Source: an uncultured Flavobacterium sp. (GTDB lineage: Bacteria > Bacteroidota > Bacteroidia > Flavobacteriales > Flavobacteriaceae). Taken from it: 64,000 nt of DNA. Within the stretch, counting starts at the first letter, position 1; every line of letters begins with the position of its first letter. The position numbers and the translations under genes were made by a program. The notes under the pieces are model-generated. The model made no database searches. It was not told where the DNA came from and saw nothing but the letters and a program-made list of their open reading frames with translations. Below, in pieces: positions 25,372-33,212 of the stretch. The stretch lies in contig NZ_CALTYA010000012.1 of NCBI RefSeq assembly GCF_943913405.1, positions 28,579 to 92,578 of the forward strand, written 5' to 3'.

Positions 25372-25887
25372 TTATGCTTTTCTTTTGAAGACTAATGCGG
25401 CAATGAGAGAAAGAACGATTCCGATTGGCAGAATTTCCATGTAGGTCATTCCTATTACCAAAATCGGGTTTTTGTACATTTCTTTGTAGCCGTCTAATTC
25501 AGCAGTTTTGGCTTGAATTTCTGCGGCGGTGTGATTTGCTTCAGAAAATTGTTTCATCATTTCGGCCGTATATTTTTCCATGAAATCCGGGATGAAGAAA
25601 TAATATTCCACGAGCCAAACGAGAACGTAAATTGATGAAGCGATTAAAGCAATCAGGAATCCGATTTTAAAGGCTTGGCCAAAAGAAATGACTCCTGAAT
25701 TGTGCTTGTCTCTAAAACTTTTTACGCCCACAAAAACGAAACAAAAGGCGAGAAGCATTCCTAAATAAGTGAGCGCCATGCTGGCTTCATACTTGGCTTG
25801 CCTATAGCTTAAAAATGTAGAAGCAACCATCATTACTGCAACGATCAGTCCGCCGATTAATCCATTAATCCAAATTGTTTTTTTCAT
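25372..25887 (-). CDS. DUF4199 membrane protein
   Basis: This 171-residue protein has four predicted transmembrane helices (about 7-27, 35-55, 70-92 and 145-167) and a charged loop after the third. The order and the segments SFGQAFKIGFLIALIASSIYVLVW match DUF4199, common in Bacteroidota and of unknown function. It lies downstream of a membrane-anchored LuxR-type regulator on the same strand, which may control it. Confidence 0.82.
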   Translation of the reverse strand: MKKTIWINGLIGGLIVAVMMVASTFLSYRQAKYEASMALTYLGMLLAFCFVFVGVKSFRDKHNSGVISFGQAFKIGFLIALIASSIYVLVWLVEYYFFIPDFMEKYTAEMMKQFSEANHTAAEIQAKTAELDGYKEMYKNPILVIGMTYMEILPIGIVLSLIAALVFKRKA

Positions 25888-26005
25888 CTGATTTGTCTTT
25901 AGTTAGTTTTTGATGGAGCAAAATTGACATTTCTGGCTATTTTTCAGCTCATACTTTAGGATGATTTTCTAGCAATTTCAATGCTTTTCTACTTAAGTAT
26001 GATTT

Positions 26006-26479
26006 TTAAGGAATGATTCGAAGGCGTTTTGCTTTTTCGATGGCCTGCGTTCTTCTGCCGACTTCTAGTTTTTCAAAAAGCTTGGACGAATGCGTCTTTA
26101 TCGTGGGAATGGAAACAAAAAGGGCATCGGCAATTTCTTGGTTGCTCATTCCTTTTGACATTAAATTTAAGACTTCTAATTCGCGTTTTGAAATATTTAA
26201 ATTTTCGATTGCTGTTTTGTCTTGGATAAATTCAGTAGTGTCGATGATGATTTCTTTGACGATTTCTTTTTCAACGACGATGGTTTTTGGTTTAGTCAGT
26301 TTTTTTGAAAGCCAGATTCCGAGTATAGTGAAAATGATGGCGATGGTGGCAATATAAATTTCTAAGGAATGATTGATTATTGTAAATCGAAATTCTAGCC
26401 ATTTTATAAGCAGGAGCAAAAAGGCAAGCAAAATACCGTATAGAATTGTCGATTTATATTTTTTCAATTGGTAAAACAT
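26006..26479 (-). CDS. Membrane-anchored LuxR-type transcriptional regulator
   Basis: The protein is taken as 157 residues starting at MFYQLKKYK, because a -7 box (TATCTTTG, minus, 26495-26502) lies after the alternative Met at 26566. Two hydrophobic helices come first (about 10-30 and 40-58). A LuxR/GerE helix-turn-helix follows at the C-terminus (NISKRELEVLNLMSKGMSNQ, then IADALFVSIPTIKTHSSKLF). No receiver domain is present, so it would be a one-component membrane regulator. Its target is probably the DUF4199 gene downstream, or itself. Confidence 0.8.
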   Translation of the reverse strand: MFYQLKKYKSTILYGILLAFLLLLIKWLEFRFTIINHSLEIYIATIAIIFTILGIWLSKKLTKPKTIVVEKEIVKEIIIDTTEFIQDKTAIENLNISKRELEVLNLMSKGMSNQEIADALFVSIPTIKTHSSKLFEKLEVGRRTQAIEKAKRLRIIP

Positions 26480-26494
26480 TGCTGGGATTTGATT

Positions 26495-26502
26495 CAAAGA
26501 TA
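26495..26502 (-). promoter_or_regulatory. -7 box of the LuxR-type gene
   Basis: TATCTTTG on the minus strand lies 16 bases before the start at 26479 and fixes the choice of start codon. Confidence 0.5.
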
Positions 26503-26523
26503 GAAAATGTTTGGTATTGTATA

Positions 26524-26610
26524 TCCTTTGCGGAACTTTGCGAATAACTTTTTCTTCTCTTTGCATTTATTTTTTTTAACGCAAAGTCTCGCAAAGGGTT
26601 TTCGCAAAGA
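26524..26610. repeat. CGCAAAG/CTTTGCG word repeat
   Basis: CTTTGCG occurs twice at 26526-26545 and CGCAAAG three times at 26580-26610, so that the spacer between the LuxR-type gene and the methyltransferase can fold on itself. Confidence 0.45.
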
Positions 26611-26681
26611 TTTTCTTTTTTAACTTAAAGACAAAGTTTTACAAGGCTTTGTATTATTTTTGCCTTTCAAAATTACGCTAC

Positions 26682-27653
26682 ATGATCAAAATAGGAAGTT
26701 TATACGCCGGAGTTGGAGGGATTTGCCAAGGATTTATAAATGCTGGAGCCAAAGTGGCTTGGGCGAATGAAATTGATAAAAATGCTTGCGTGACCTATCG
26801 CGCTAATTTCAAGCATCCTATTTTTGAGGAAGATATCTGGAAACTGGATCCTGAGAATTTAGAAAAGGTAGATGTTTTGGCAGCCGGATTTCCGTGCCAG
26901 CCCTTTTCAGTGGCAGGATACCGTAAAGGTTTTAACGATGACAGAGGAAACCATTTTTATAGAATTTTAGATTTTGTAACCGCTTTAAATAAGCCGAAAG
27001 TAGTTTTTTTAGAGAATGTGAAAAATTTAAAAGGGCACGACAAAGGAAAGACTTTTACTTTTATCGAGAAGGCGATGAAAGACAACGGCTACTCATTTTC
27101 TGCGGAAGTTTTGAACTCAAAAGAATATGGAAATGTGCCTCAAAATCGCGAGCGGATTTATATTGTCTGCTTTAGAAACGAGGAAGATGGGACAAACAAA
27201 TATGCAAAACATTTTCAGTTTCCGGAAGCACAGACTTTGACTAAAAAAGTGACTGATATTGTAGATAATTCGGTTACTGAACCGCGTTATTTTTATGGAG
27301 AAGACAAATATATGTTTGGCGAACTTCAGAAATCAATTACCAGAAAAGACACGGTTTATCAATGGCGACGCCAATATGTTCGTGAAAATAAGAGCGATGT
27401 TTGTCCGACTCTGACAGCAAATATGGGAACTGGCGGGCATAATGTGCCGTTGGTTTTGACGAATAAAGGAATTCGAAAATTGACTCCGAAAGAGTGTTTT
27501 ATGTTTCAAGGATTTCCTGAGAAATTTGTCTTGCCTGCTACGATGAGCAATTCGCATTTGTACAAACAAGCAGGAAATTCTGTGAGCGTTCCTGTAATTG
27601 AAAGAATCGCAACTTCGATTTTAAAAGCATTGCAAGAAGGCGAATCGCTTTAA
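26682..27653 (+). CDS. DNA (cytosine-5) methyltransferase of a type II restriction-modification system
   Basis: This 323-residue enzyme methylates cytosine at C5 within a specific site. Motif I is SLYAGVGGICQGF, motif IV GFPCQPFS contains the catalytic Cys72, motif VI is ENV (111-113), motif VIII is QNRERIY, and motif X is QAGNSVSVPV. The target-recognition region holds QWRRQYV and CPTLTANMGTGGHNVPL. The start is MIKIGSLYAG; the upstream Met at 26649 precedes a likely TATTTTTG -7 box at 26655. It converges on a nuclease-like gene and shares a four-base TTAA stop overlap with it. Confidence 0.95.
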   Translation: MIKIGSLYAGVGGICQGFINAGAKVAWANEIDKNACVTYRANFKHPIFEEDIWKLDPENLEKVDVLAAGFPCQPFSVAGYRKGFNDDRGNHFYRILDFVTALNKPKVVFLENVKNLKGHDKGKTFTFIEKAMKDNGYSFSAEVLNSKEYGNVPQNRERIYIVCFRNEEDGTNKYAKHFQFPEAQTLTKKVTDIVDNSVTEPRYFYGEDKYMFGELQKSITRKDTVYQWRRQYVRENKSDVCPTLTANMGTGGHNVPLVLTNKGIRKLTPKECFMFQGFPEKFVLPATMSNSHLYKQAGNSVSVPVIERIATSILKALQEGESL

Positions 27654-28351
27654 ATTCTCAAATATTTTATATCAATCAAATCTTTGGCGAAAATATAATA
27701 ATTGTCAACAATCAAAGGCGATCCTAAAATTATTCCTTTTGGGATTACCTGTTTTTCTTTTATGACTTCTAGGAATTTTGAATGCGTGAGAAATCCTGTG
27801 ACTTCCACGTCAATATCGTTTTCTTCTAGATAATGCTCTGGTTTCGGACTTTTTACGCCAGAAATTCTGACTAGGAAAGTGAAATCATAGGCAAAAGGAT
27901 CGCTTTCAAAAGTTTCTAAAAATTCTCCTTTTTCGTTGTATTTGTCTTTTTCAAGAAGCAGTAAATTTCCAAACCATTTTGTTGATTTAACTGAAGCTCT
28001 GATTTTGCCATTATTTAGCGTAAAGTCGCAATCTTCCCATCTGCCTTTTCCCCAAATATCAAATTCAGGCATTTTATCTGGACGAATTCCTAAAGCGAAA
28101 AGCTCGTTATAAATAGCTAATTCTGCTAATTTTCCTTGAAAAGTATTGATGAAAATTTCGTTTGGCAAGCGATTGTAATCTGTTCCACCAAAAGATTGTG
28201 ATTTGTGATAGCCTCGCCCATAAGCCATTTCGGAAGCAAAAAGAAGACATTTTTTTATGCTCTCAGGTTTGAGTCTCTTTTCGGGAACAAATTCTTTTTT
28301 TGTGTCAGAATCAAAGATGATCCTGTTGAACTGGATGTCGGCTTTAATCAT
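27650..28351 (-). CDS. Putative type II restriction endonuclease partner
   Basis: This 233-residue protein, tail to tail with the C5-methyltransferase, looks like a PD-(D/E)xK nuclease. A helix with FQGKLAELAIYNEL offers E77, followed by FDIWGKGRWEDCDF with D98 and D109 and the strand IRASVKSTKWFG with K122. The position normally D/E two before the lysine is Ser120, which is unusual. The sequence does not resemble a nuclease I can name. Function is inferred from gene pairing and this core. A Vsr-type or other accessory role is less likely because no matching motifs are seen. Confidence 0.65.
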   Translation of the reverse strand: MIKADIQFNRIIFDSDTKKEFVPEKRLKPESIKKCLLFASEMAYGRGYHKSQSFGGTDYNRLPNEIFINTFQGKLAELAIYNELFALGIRPDKMPEFDIWGKGRWEDCDFTLNNGKIRASVKSTKWFGNLLLLEKDKYNEKGEFLETFESDPFAYDFTFLVRISGVKSPKPEHYLEENDIDVEVTGFLTHSKFLEVIKEKQVIPKGIILGSPLIVDNYYIFAKDLIDIKYLRI

Positions 28352-28426
28352 TTTTGTAGGCTTATAATGTTGTAAATATATGTAAAAAATGTTATAAATG
28401 ATTAAAATTTAAGTTTTTTGTATAAA

Positions 28427-28456
28427 AAAACCACTTTTTGAAAAGTGGTTTTTTAA
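28427..28456 (-). terminator. Terminator after the OsmC-family gene
   Basis: AAAACCACTTTT and AAAAGTGGTTTT pair around TG, with A and T runs on either side. Confidence 0.8.
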
Positions 28457-28476
28457 AGTTGTGTGTTTTTGTTTAG

Positions 28477-28893
28477 TTATGCCAATTTCGCATCCAAGAT
28501 GATTTCTGAATTTAAAGCTTGAGAAATCGGACAGTTTTCTTTAGCATTTTTTGCAGCTTCTTGGAATTGTTCTTCAGTAATTCCAGGAACTGTTGCCGTC
28601 ACATCTAAAGTGATCGTTGTGATTTTTCCATCTTCGAAAGTCACTTTTGCAACCGTGTCAATATTATCTGCCGTGAAACCAGCTTCGTTTAAAACAAAGC
28701 TCAATTTCATTGAAAAACAACCTGCGTGTGCGGCGCCAAGAAGCTCTTCGGGATTGGTTCCAACACCGTCAGCGAAACGAGTCTTGAAAGAAAGTTGTGC
28801 TTTGTCTAGCGTTGTACTTTGTGTTGAAATAGTTCCAGAACCTTCCATTCCAGTGCCTTTCCAGTTGGCGCTTGCGTTTCTTGTAAATTTCAT
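28477..28893 (-). CDS. OsmC-family peroxiredoxin
   Basis: This 138-residue protein detoxifies organic hydroperoxides through two cysteines. The first redox cysteine lies in LLGAAHAGCFSMKLSFVLN and the second in ENCPISQAL. The N-terminal RNASANWKGTGMEGSGTIST is typical of the OsmC subgroup rather than Ohr. It acts in the cytoplasm and depends on small thiols or lipoyl partners in known homologues. It appears to be monocistronic. Confidence 0.93.
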   Translation of the reverse strand: MKFTRNASANWKGTGMEGSGTISTQSTTLDKAQLSFKTRFADGVGTNPEELLGAAHAGCFSMKLSFVLNEAGFTADNIDTVAKVTFEDGKITTITLDVTATVPGITEEQFQEAAKNAKENCPISQALNSEIILDAKLA

Positions 28894-28952
28894 AATGTAT
28901 GTTTTAAAGATTGTTGAGGTATAAATTTACATTAAAAATGAATTCGCACTGT

Positions 28953-29261
28953 TTAAATAAAGTTATGATTCTCTAAAGCCGAAAGGATTTCGTTTTTCAG
29001 CAAACCGCTTCCGCCACCATAATGCTGAACTACAGTGCAATTCGGATTCTGAGCTTGAAAAAAAGCGCAAAGTTTTTCTTCACTTTCCATTTCAATACCA
29101 CAGCCCAATAATACAATCTGGAAATTTATCTTTTCAAATAATTCCATTGCCATTTCGTCTGTTTCTGCGCCAGCTCCAAACCATTCTTCATTAGCATTTA
29201 AGAGCCTTACGACGGTTTCTAGAATTTCTGGATGCCTTCCGATGTAGAGAATATTTATCAT
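28953..29261 (-). CDS. Receiver-like small protein
   Basis: This 102-residue protein has the alternating beta-alpha pattern of a response-regulator receiver (ILYIGRHPEILETVVRLLN, then FQIVLLGCGIEMES). The acidic pocket and phosphoacceptor Asp are missing: the segment that should carry it reads VLLGCG. It is probably a pseudo-receiver or an unrelated Rossmann-like protein. No partner kinase is nearby, and its role is unknown. Confidence 0.6.
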   Translation of the reverse strand: MINILYIGRHPEILETVVRLLNANEEWFGAGAETDEMAMELFEKINFQIVLLGCGIEMESEEKLCAFFQAQNPNCTVVQHYGGGSGLLKNEILSALENHNFI

Positions 29262-29279
29262 TTTTTAGAGGTACTAAGT

Positions 29280-29352
29280 TGCAGAGATTCTAAGGTTCTA
29301 AGGTCTGCCAAGCTAGAAAAACTCAGCGCCTTAGAACCTTTGTGCCTCTGCA
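29280..29352. repeat. Inverted-repeat spacer upstream of the receiver-like gene
   Basis: AAGGTTCTAAGG (29292-29303) is mirrored by CCTTAGAACCTT (29329-29340), inside an outer TGCAGAG/CTCTGCA pair. It lies between the YceI and receiver-like genes. Confidence 0.6.
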
Positions 29353-29360
29353 CCTTATAA

Positions 29361-29891
29361 TTATTGCTGAATAAATTGCAATTCAATGTTTAATTTTACT
29401 TCTTCACCAACTAAAACACCGCCAGTTTCAAGGGCTGAATTCCAGTTTAAGTTCCAATCTTTACGGTTGATTTTTCCAGTTGCAGAAAGTCCGACTTTTG
29501 TATTTCCCCATGGATCTTTTGCCAATCCGCCGAATTCTACATCTAATTTTACTGTTTTTGTAACGCCGTGAAGCGTTAAATCGCCAGTTAAAGTATAGTC
29601 TCCTTCATCAATTTTAGTGAAAGAAGTTGATTTAAAAGATAATTTAGGAAATTGTCCAGCGTCAAAAAAATCGGCGCTTCTCAAGTGGTTGTCACGGTCT
29701 GTATTTCCTGTTGTGATTGAATCTGTATCTCCAGAAAAATCGAATTTTGCTGTTGTGAAATCATCACCTTCTGTTTCGATTGAAGCGTCGAATTTTTCGA
29801 AATTTCCTGAAACATTTGTAAACATCATGTGTTTTACTTTAAATCCGATTTCTGAGTGTGCTGTGTCAATTGACCATTTTGTTGTAGACAT
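29361..29891 (-). CDS. YceI-family protein
   Basis: This product of about 176 residues has the YceI lipocalin-like barrel, which in structures of homologues binds polyisoprenoid-like lipids. The N-terminus is TKWSIDTAHSEIGFKVKHMM; later segments are HLRSADFFDAGQFPKLSFKS and LTGDLTLHGVTKTVKLDVEF. No signal peptide is present with the chosen start MSTTKW, so it is likely cytosolic, unlike the periplasmic E. coli YceI. The fourteen-codon upstream extension is not part of the conserved domain. Confidence 0.92.
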   Translation of the reverse strand: MSTTKWSIDTAHSEIGFKVKHMMFTNVSGNFEKFDASIETEGDDFTTAKFDFSGDTDSITTGNTDRDNHLRSADFFDAGQFPKLSFKSTSFTKIDEGDYTLTGDLTLHGVTKTVKLDVEFGGLAKDPWGNTKVGLSATGKINRKDWNLNWNSALETGGVLVGEEVKLNIELQFIQQ

Positions 29892-29980
29892 AATTTTTGT
29901 TTTTTTTAAAGTTACTAAGTTATTAAGATGCAAAGTTGCTGAGGTTTTCTCTCTTTGCGATTATTTATTTTTTGCAATTT

Positions 29981-30028
29981 GAACAATCGAACAATCGAAC
30001 AATCGAACAATCGAACAGTCGAATATTC
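29981..30028. repeat. 8-bp tandem repeat GAACAATC
   Basis: Four perfect GAACAATC copies are followed by GAACAGTC and GAATATTC, six head-to-tail units between the pirin and YceI genes. Confidence 0.88.
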
Positions 30029-30034
30029 AAATAT

Positions 30035-30910
30035 TTACAAAGCCATTGGAACTTCCATCAAAAGAATTTCCGCATCTTCAGATAAAGCCTGGATTTGAAT
30101 ATTTTTTGTATTCCAGATTCCCAAGCCATCTTTTTCGTTTAGAGAAATACTTCCGACGTTGAAATCTCCTTTAATTACAAAGGCGTAAATTCCATTGTTT
30201 TCTTTTTTTAGATCGTATGAAGTTACGAAATTTTTGTCGAATTTTCCCAAGTGAAACCAAGCGTCTTGATGAATCCAAACTCCAGAATCATCAGCATTTG
30301 GAGAAAGAATCTGCTGTAAATTATTATGGCGATCTTCTTGGTTTAAAGTAATCTGGTCATATCTCGGCGTTACATTCTTTTTATTTGGATAAACCCAAAT
30401 TTGAAGAAATTTTGTCAGCTGATCCTTATTTTTGTTGAATTCGCTGTGGTAAATTCCGGTTCCGGCACTCATGGCTTGAATATCTCCTTTTTTGATTACG
30501 GCTACATTTCCCATACTGTCCTGATGTTCTAAATCGCCTTCCAGCGGAATAGAAATGATTTCCATATTATCATGCGGATGTTTTCCAAAACCCATTCCGG
30601 CATCAACTCTGTCATCATTTAAAACCCTTAAAACACCAAAATGCATTCTGTCAGGATTATGATAATTAGCAAAACTGAAAGTGTGGTGCGAATCTAGCCA
30701 GCCATGATTTGCGTGACCGCGAGTTGCCGCTTTGTGCAAAACTGTATTTTCAGTAATCAATGAATTTTCATTTGGCAAGTGATTGAAACCAATTGGTTCA
30801 AGCGGCGTAATTTCGTCAATATCATTTTTCATGACATCTCCGATGGTTGCGGAAGTGATAAACATTCCGGTTCCCATTAGTCCTTTTTTTATAAAATCTT
30901 TGCGTTCCAT
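30035..30910 (-). CDS. Pirin-family cupin protein
   Basis: This protein of about 291 residues has the pirin bicupin. The N-terminal cupin has RGHANHGWLDSHHTFSFANY, FGVLRVLNDDRVDAGMGFGK and HPHDNMEIISIPLEG, whose histidines and glutamate form the metal site. The start MERKDFIKKGLMGTGMF introduces an extra segment of about 50 residues that looks like a weak export or Tat-type signal without the twin arginine. Some pirins are quercetin dioxygenases; others bind regulators. No substrate can be inferred. Confidence 0.88.
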   Translation of the reverse strand: MERKDFIKKGLMGTGMFITSATIGDVMKNDIDEITPLEPIGFNHLPNENSLITENTVLHKAATRGHANHGWLDSHHTFSFANYHNPDRMHFGVLRVLNDDRVDAGMGFGKHPHDNMEIISIPLEGDLEHQDSMGNVAVIKKGDIQAMSAGTGIYHSEFNKNKDQLTKFLQIWVYPNKKNVTPRYDQITLNQEDRHNNLQQILSPNADDSGVWIHQDAWFHLGKFDKNFVTSYDLKKENNGIYAFVIKGDFNVGSISLNEKDGLGIWNTKNIQIQALSEDAEILLMEVPMAL

Positions 30911-31133
30911 TTTTGTTCTTATTTGATAGGACAAATTTCGGTCAGAAATATATGGTGGGCATTGAACTAGGACAAGAAAAACTGATTTTTGATTTTAAAT
31001 TGAAAAATTTTGTAGTGTCAGTAGAAACTCGGATAGGTTTAAATTACCATATAAGGCATTTAAAAAAATTTAAGTTTTCTTTTTGAGAAATGTGAAAAAA
31101 TCTGTGAAATCTGTGAAATCTGTGTTGACTAGG

Positions 31134-31715
31134 CTATTGTTTCGCGAGTTTAGTTCTGACTTTGCTTAAAAATTCAGCTGAAATTCCTAAATATGAAGCA
31201 ATATAATGCTGGGCAACTCTTTGTGGAATTGTTGGGTATAATTCTAAGAATTCTAAATATTTTTCTGTAGCTGTTTGTGAAATATTATGGAAAAGGCGAT
31301 TTTGCGTTACTGCTAAATTTCGTTGCATCAAAATTCGGTAGGCGCGTTCAAAACGAGGCGCTTTTTCAAAAAGTTCTTCTTTTGATTCTGGCGTAAAAGT
31401 GAAAAACTCGCAGTCTTCTAACGTTTCAATAAAAACTTGGGAAGGCTGGGTTTCATAAATGCTAAACGAAATATCGCTCAGCCAAGCATTTTCAATGGCA
31501 AATTGCAGAATGACCTCAAAACCGTTGGTATCGATATAATATTTTCTCACGCATCCTTTAATTACAAAAGCTTCAAAATTGCACATTTCGCCTTCTTGGA
31601 GCATGATCGTTTTCTTTGGAACTTTTTTATATTCTAATAAAGAGTTGAAAATGTCTAATTCTTCTTTGGAAAAAGAAACATATCTGCTGATGCTTTTGTT
31701 GATTTGTGTGTACAA
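31134..31715 (-). CDS. Crp/Fnr-family regulator
   Basis: The 193-residue protein has an N-terminal cyclic-nucleotide-binding-like beta barrel (VPKKTIMLQEGEMCNFEAFVIKG) and a C-terminal winged helix (VAQHYIASYLGISAEFLSKVR). It belongs to the Bacteroidota branch that often lacks cNMP-contacting residues; the phosphate-binding RxA signature is not seen. It stands alone. Its targets are unknown, although the divergent YaaA gene is a neighbour. Confidence 0.88.
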   Translation of the reverse strand: MYTQINKSISRYVSFSKEELDIFNSLLEYKKVPKKTIMLQEGEMCNFEAFVIKGCVRKYYIDTNGFEVILQFAIENAWLSDISFSIYETQPSQVFIETLEDCEFFTFTPESKEELFEKAPRFERAYRILMQRNLAVTQNRLFHNISQTATEKYLEFLELYPTIPQRVAQHYIASYLGISAEFLSKVRTKLAKQ

Positions 31716-31928
31716 TTTTGTAGGTTTTTGTGTTTAGACAAATATAGGAAATGTGTTTTTAAAATTTACGATATAAGAGATTTAAGGAAATATGAGCGAG
31801 ATGCCACAATTTTATGTAAAACTTATATGGCCTAACACACCTTAATATGGCAAAATTCGATTACAACTTTAAATCTACATCTTATAGTTTTGATTTTCTT
31901 CGTATTTTTGAAATTCAAATATTATACA

Positions 31929-32687
31929 ATGAAAATCGTAATTTCTCCTGCAAAATCGCTTGATTTCGAAACAGAGCTTCCTACAAAAAAACATACAGAA
32001 TCTATTTTTTTAAAAGAATCCAATACAGTCCATAAGGTTTTGAAAAAGCTAAAGCCTAAAAAACTTTCTGAATTAATGTCTATTTCAGATAAGTTGGCCG
32101 ATTTGAACTGGGAAAGGAATCAAGAATGGGCTTTGCCTTTCACAGAACAAAATGCGCGCCAGGCGATTTATGCTTTCAACGGAGATGTTTATACTGGATT
32201 AGACGCTTATACTTTGCCAGTTGAAAAAATAGATGAATTGCAAGACAAACTTCGAATTTTATCAGGATTGTATGGATTGCTGAAGCCTTTAGATCTGATG
32301 CAACCTTATCGTTTAGAAATGGGGACAAAACTTCCAATCGGAAAAAATAAAAATTTGTATGAATTTTGGAAGGCTAAAATTACGAAGTCATTGAATTCTG
32401 AATTGAAGAAAGACGAGCTTTTTATCAATTTGGCGAGCAATGAATATTTTGAAGCTGTCGATATAAAAGCTTTAAAAGTGCCAGTAATTACGCCAGAATT
32501 TAAAGATTACAAAGAGGGAAAATTAAAGATTATCAGCTTTTTTGCCAAGAAGGCGAGGGGAATGATGGTGCGTTATATTATAGATACAAATGCCGAAACT
32601 ATTGATGATTTGAAAGGCTTTGACTATGACGGATATAAATTTGATGCTAATTTATCTAAAGGAAATACTTTGGTGTTTACTCGATAA
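31929..32687 (+). CDS. yaaA: Peroxide stress protein YaaA
   Basis: This 252-residue YaaA/DUF328 protein lowers free intracellular iron and limits DNA damage during peroxide stress in E. coli. The conserved start is MKIVISPAKSLDFE. Later landmarks are AFNGDVYTGLDA, LSGLYGLLKPLD, PYRLEMGTKL and KKARGMMVRYIID. The start is fixed at this MKIVISPAK; codons upstream are AT-rich spacer. It has its own palindromic element downstream that may act as terminator. Confidence 0.95.
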   Translation: MKIVISPAKSLDFETELPTKKHTESIFLKESNTVHKVLKKLKPKKLSELMSISDKLADLNWERNQEWALPFTEQNARQAIYAFNGDVYTGLDAYTLPVEKIDELQDKLRILSGLYGLLKPLDLMQPYRLEMGTKLPIGKNKNLYEFWKAKITKSLNSELKKDELFINLASNEYFEAVDIKALKVPVITPEFKDYKEGKLKIISFFAKKARGMMVRYIIDTNAETIDDLKGFDYDGYKFDANLSKGNTLVFTR

Positions 32688-32691
32688 TTTT

Positions 32692-32746
32692 TTACCGCAG
32701 ATTCACAGATTTTTCTTTGGAAATTTAATCTGTGAATCTGCGGTAA
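32692..32746. repeat. Perfect 19-bp inverted repeat after yaaA
   Basis: TTACCGCAGATTCACAGAT (32692-32710) is exactly mirrored at 32728-32746. It sits between convergent genes and could terminate both, but lacks a clean T run. Confidence 0.75.
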
Positions 32747-32748
32747 TA

Positions 32749-33096
32749 CTAAGATTCTATAAATTCGTTGAATTCTCTAGTCGCTTCGCGTGAAGATTTT
32801 CTTTGGTTTCTTGAAAGTTCTGTAAGCGCCAGGATTCCGTTTTTGGCGCACTTTTTTACTTTTATAATCTTATCTGAAAATTCCTGTAGCTTTTGTGCTT
32901 CTTCTTCCGTCAGTTTTTGTGCTATTGAGGCAGAAAAATCTTGAAAAGCGTTTACTGAAGGCTTGATCGCTTCATAATGCTCTTGAAGATCTTCGAGCAT
33001 TTCTTCTAAATCTTTTCCTATTTCATTCAAATATTCTATATTTTTTTGGCTGAATTCACGAATTGCCTTTCTTTCTTTTTTCCCGAAGAGTCCCAT
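32749..33096 (-). CDS. Small helical protein, function unknown
   Basis: The 115-residue protein is almost entirely charged amphipathic helix (for example EYLNEIGKDLEEMLEDLQEH) with no signal peptide or transmembrane stretch. The basic start MGLFGKKERK is followed by coiled-coil-like heptads, with two cysteines at most. I do not recognise the family. It has its own terminator-like hairpin on the upstream side from the next gene. Confidence 0.6.
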   Translation of the reverse strand: MGLFGKKERKAIREFSQKNIEYLNEIGKDLEEMLEDLQEHYEAIKPSVNAFQDFSASIAQKLTEEEAQKLQEFSDKIIKVKKCAKNGILALTELSRNQRKSSREATREFNEFIES

Positions 33097-33175
33097 AAAG
33101 TTGTTTTTTAAAACCTTTACGAATGTATCTTGAAATGCTTTTTATCAGATTAAGCTAGCATTAAATTAAAATTAA

Positions 33176-33204
33176 AAAATCCGACTTTTGGTCGGATTTT
33201 AATT
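33176..33204 (-). terminator. Terminator upstream of the small helical protein gene
   Basis: AAAATCCGAC and GTCGGATTTT pair around TTTTG. The hairpin lies just after the stop of the SRPBCC/GyrI-like gene on the minus strand. Confidence 0.8.
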
Positions 33205-33212
33205 TGGAAATT

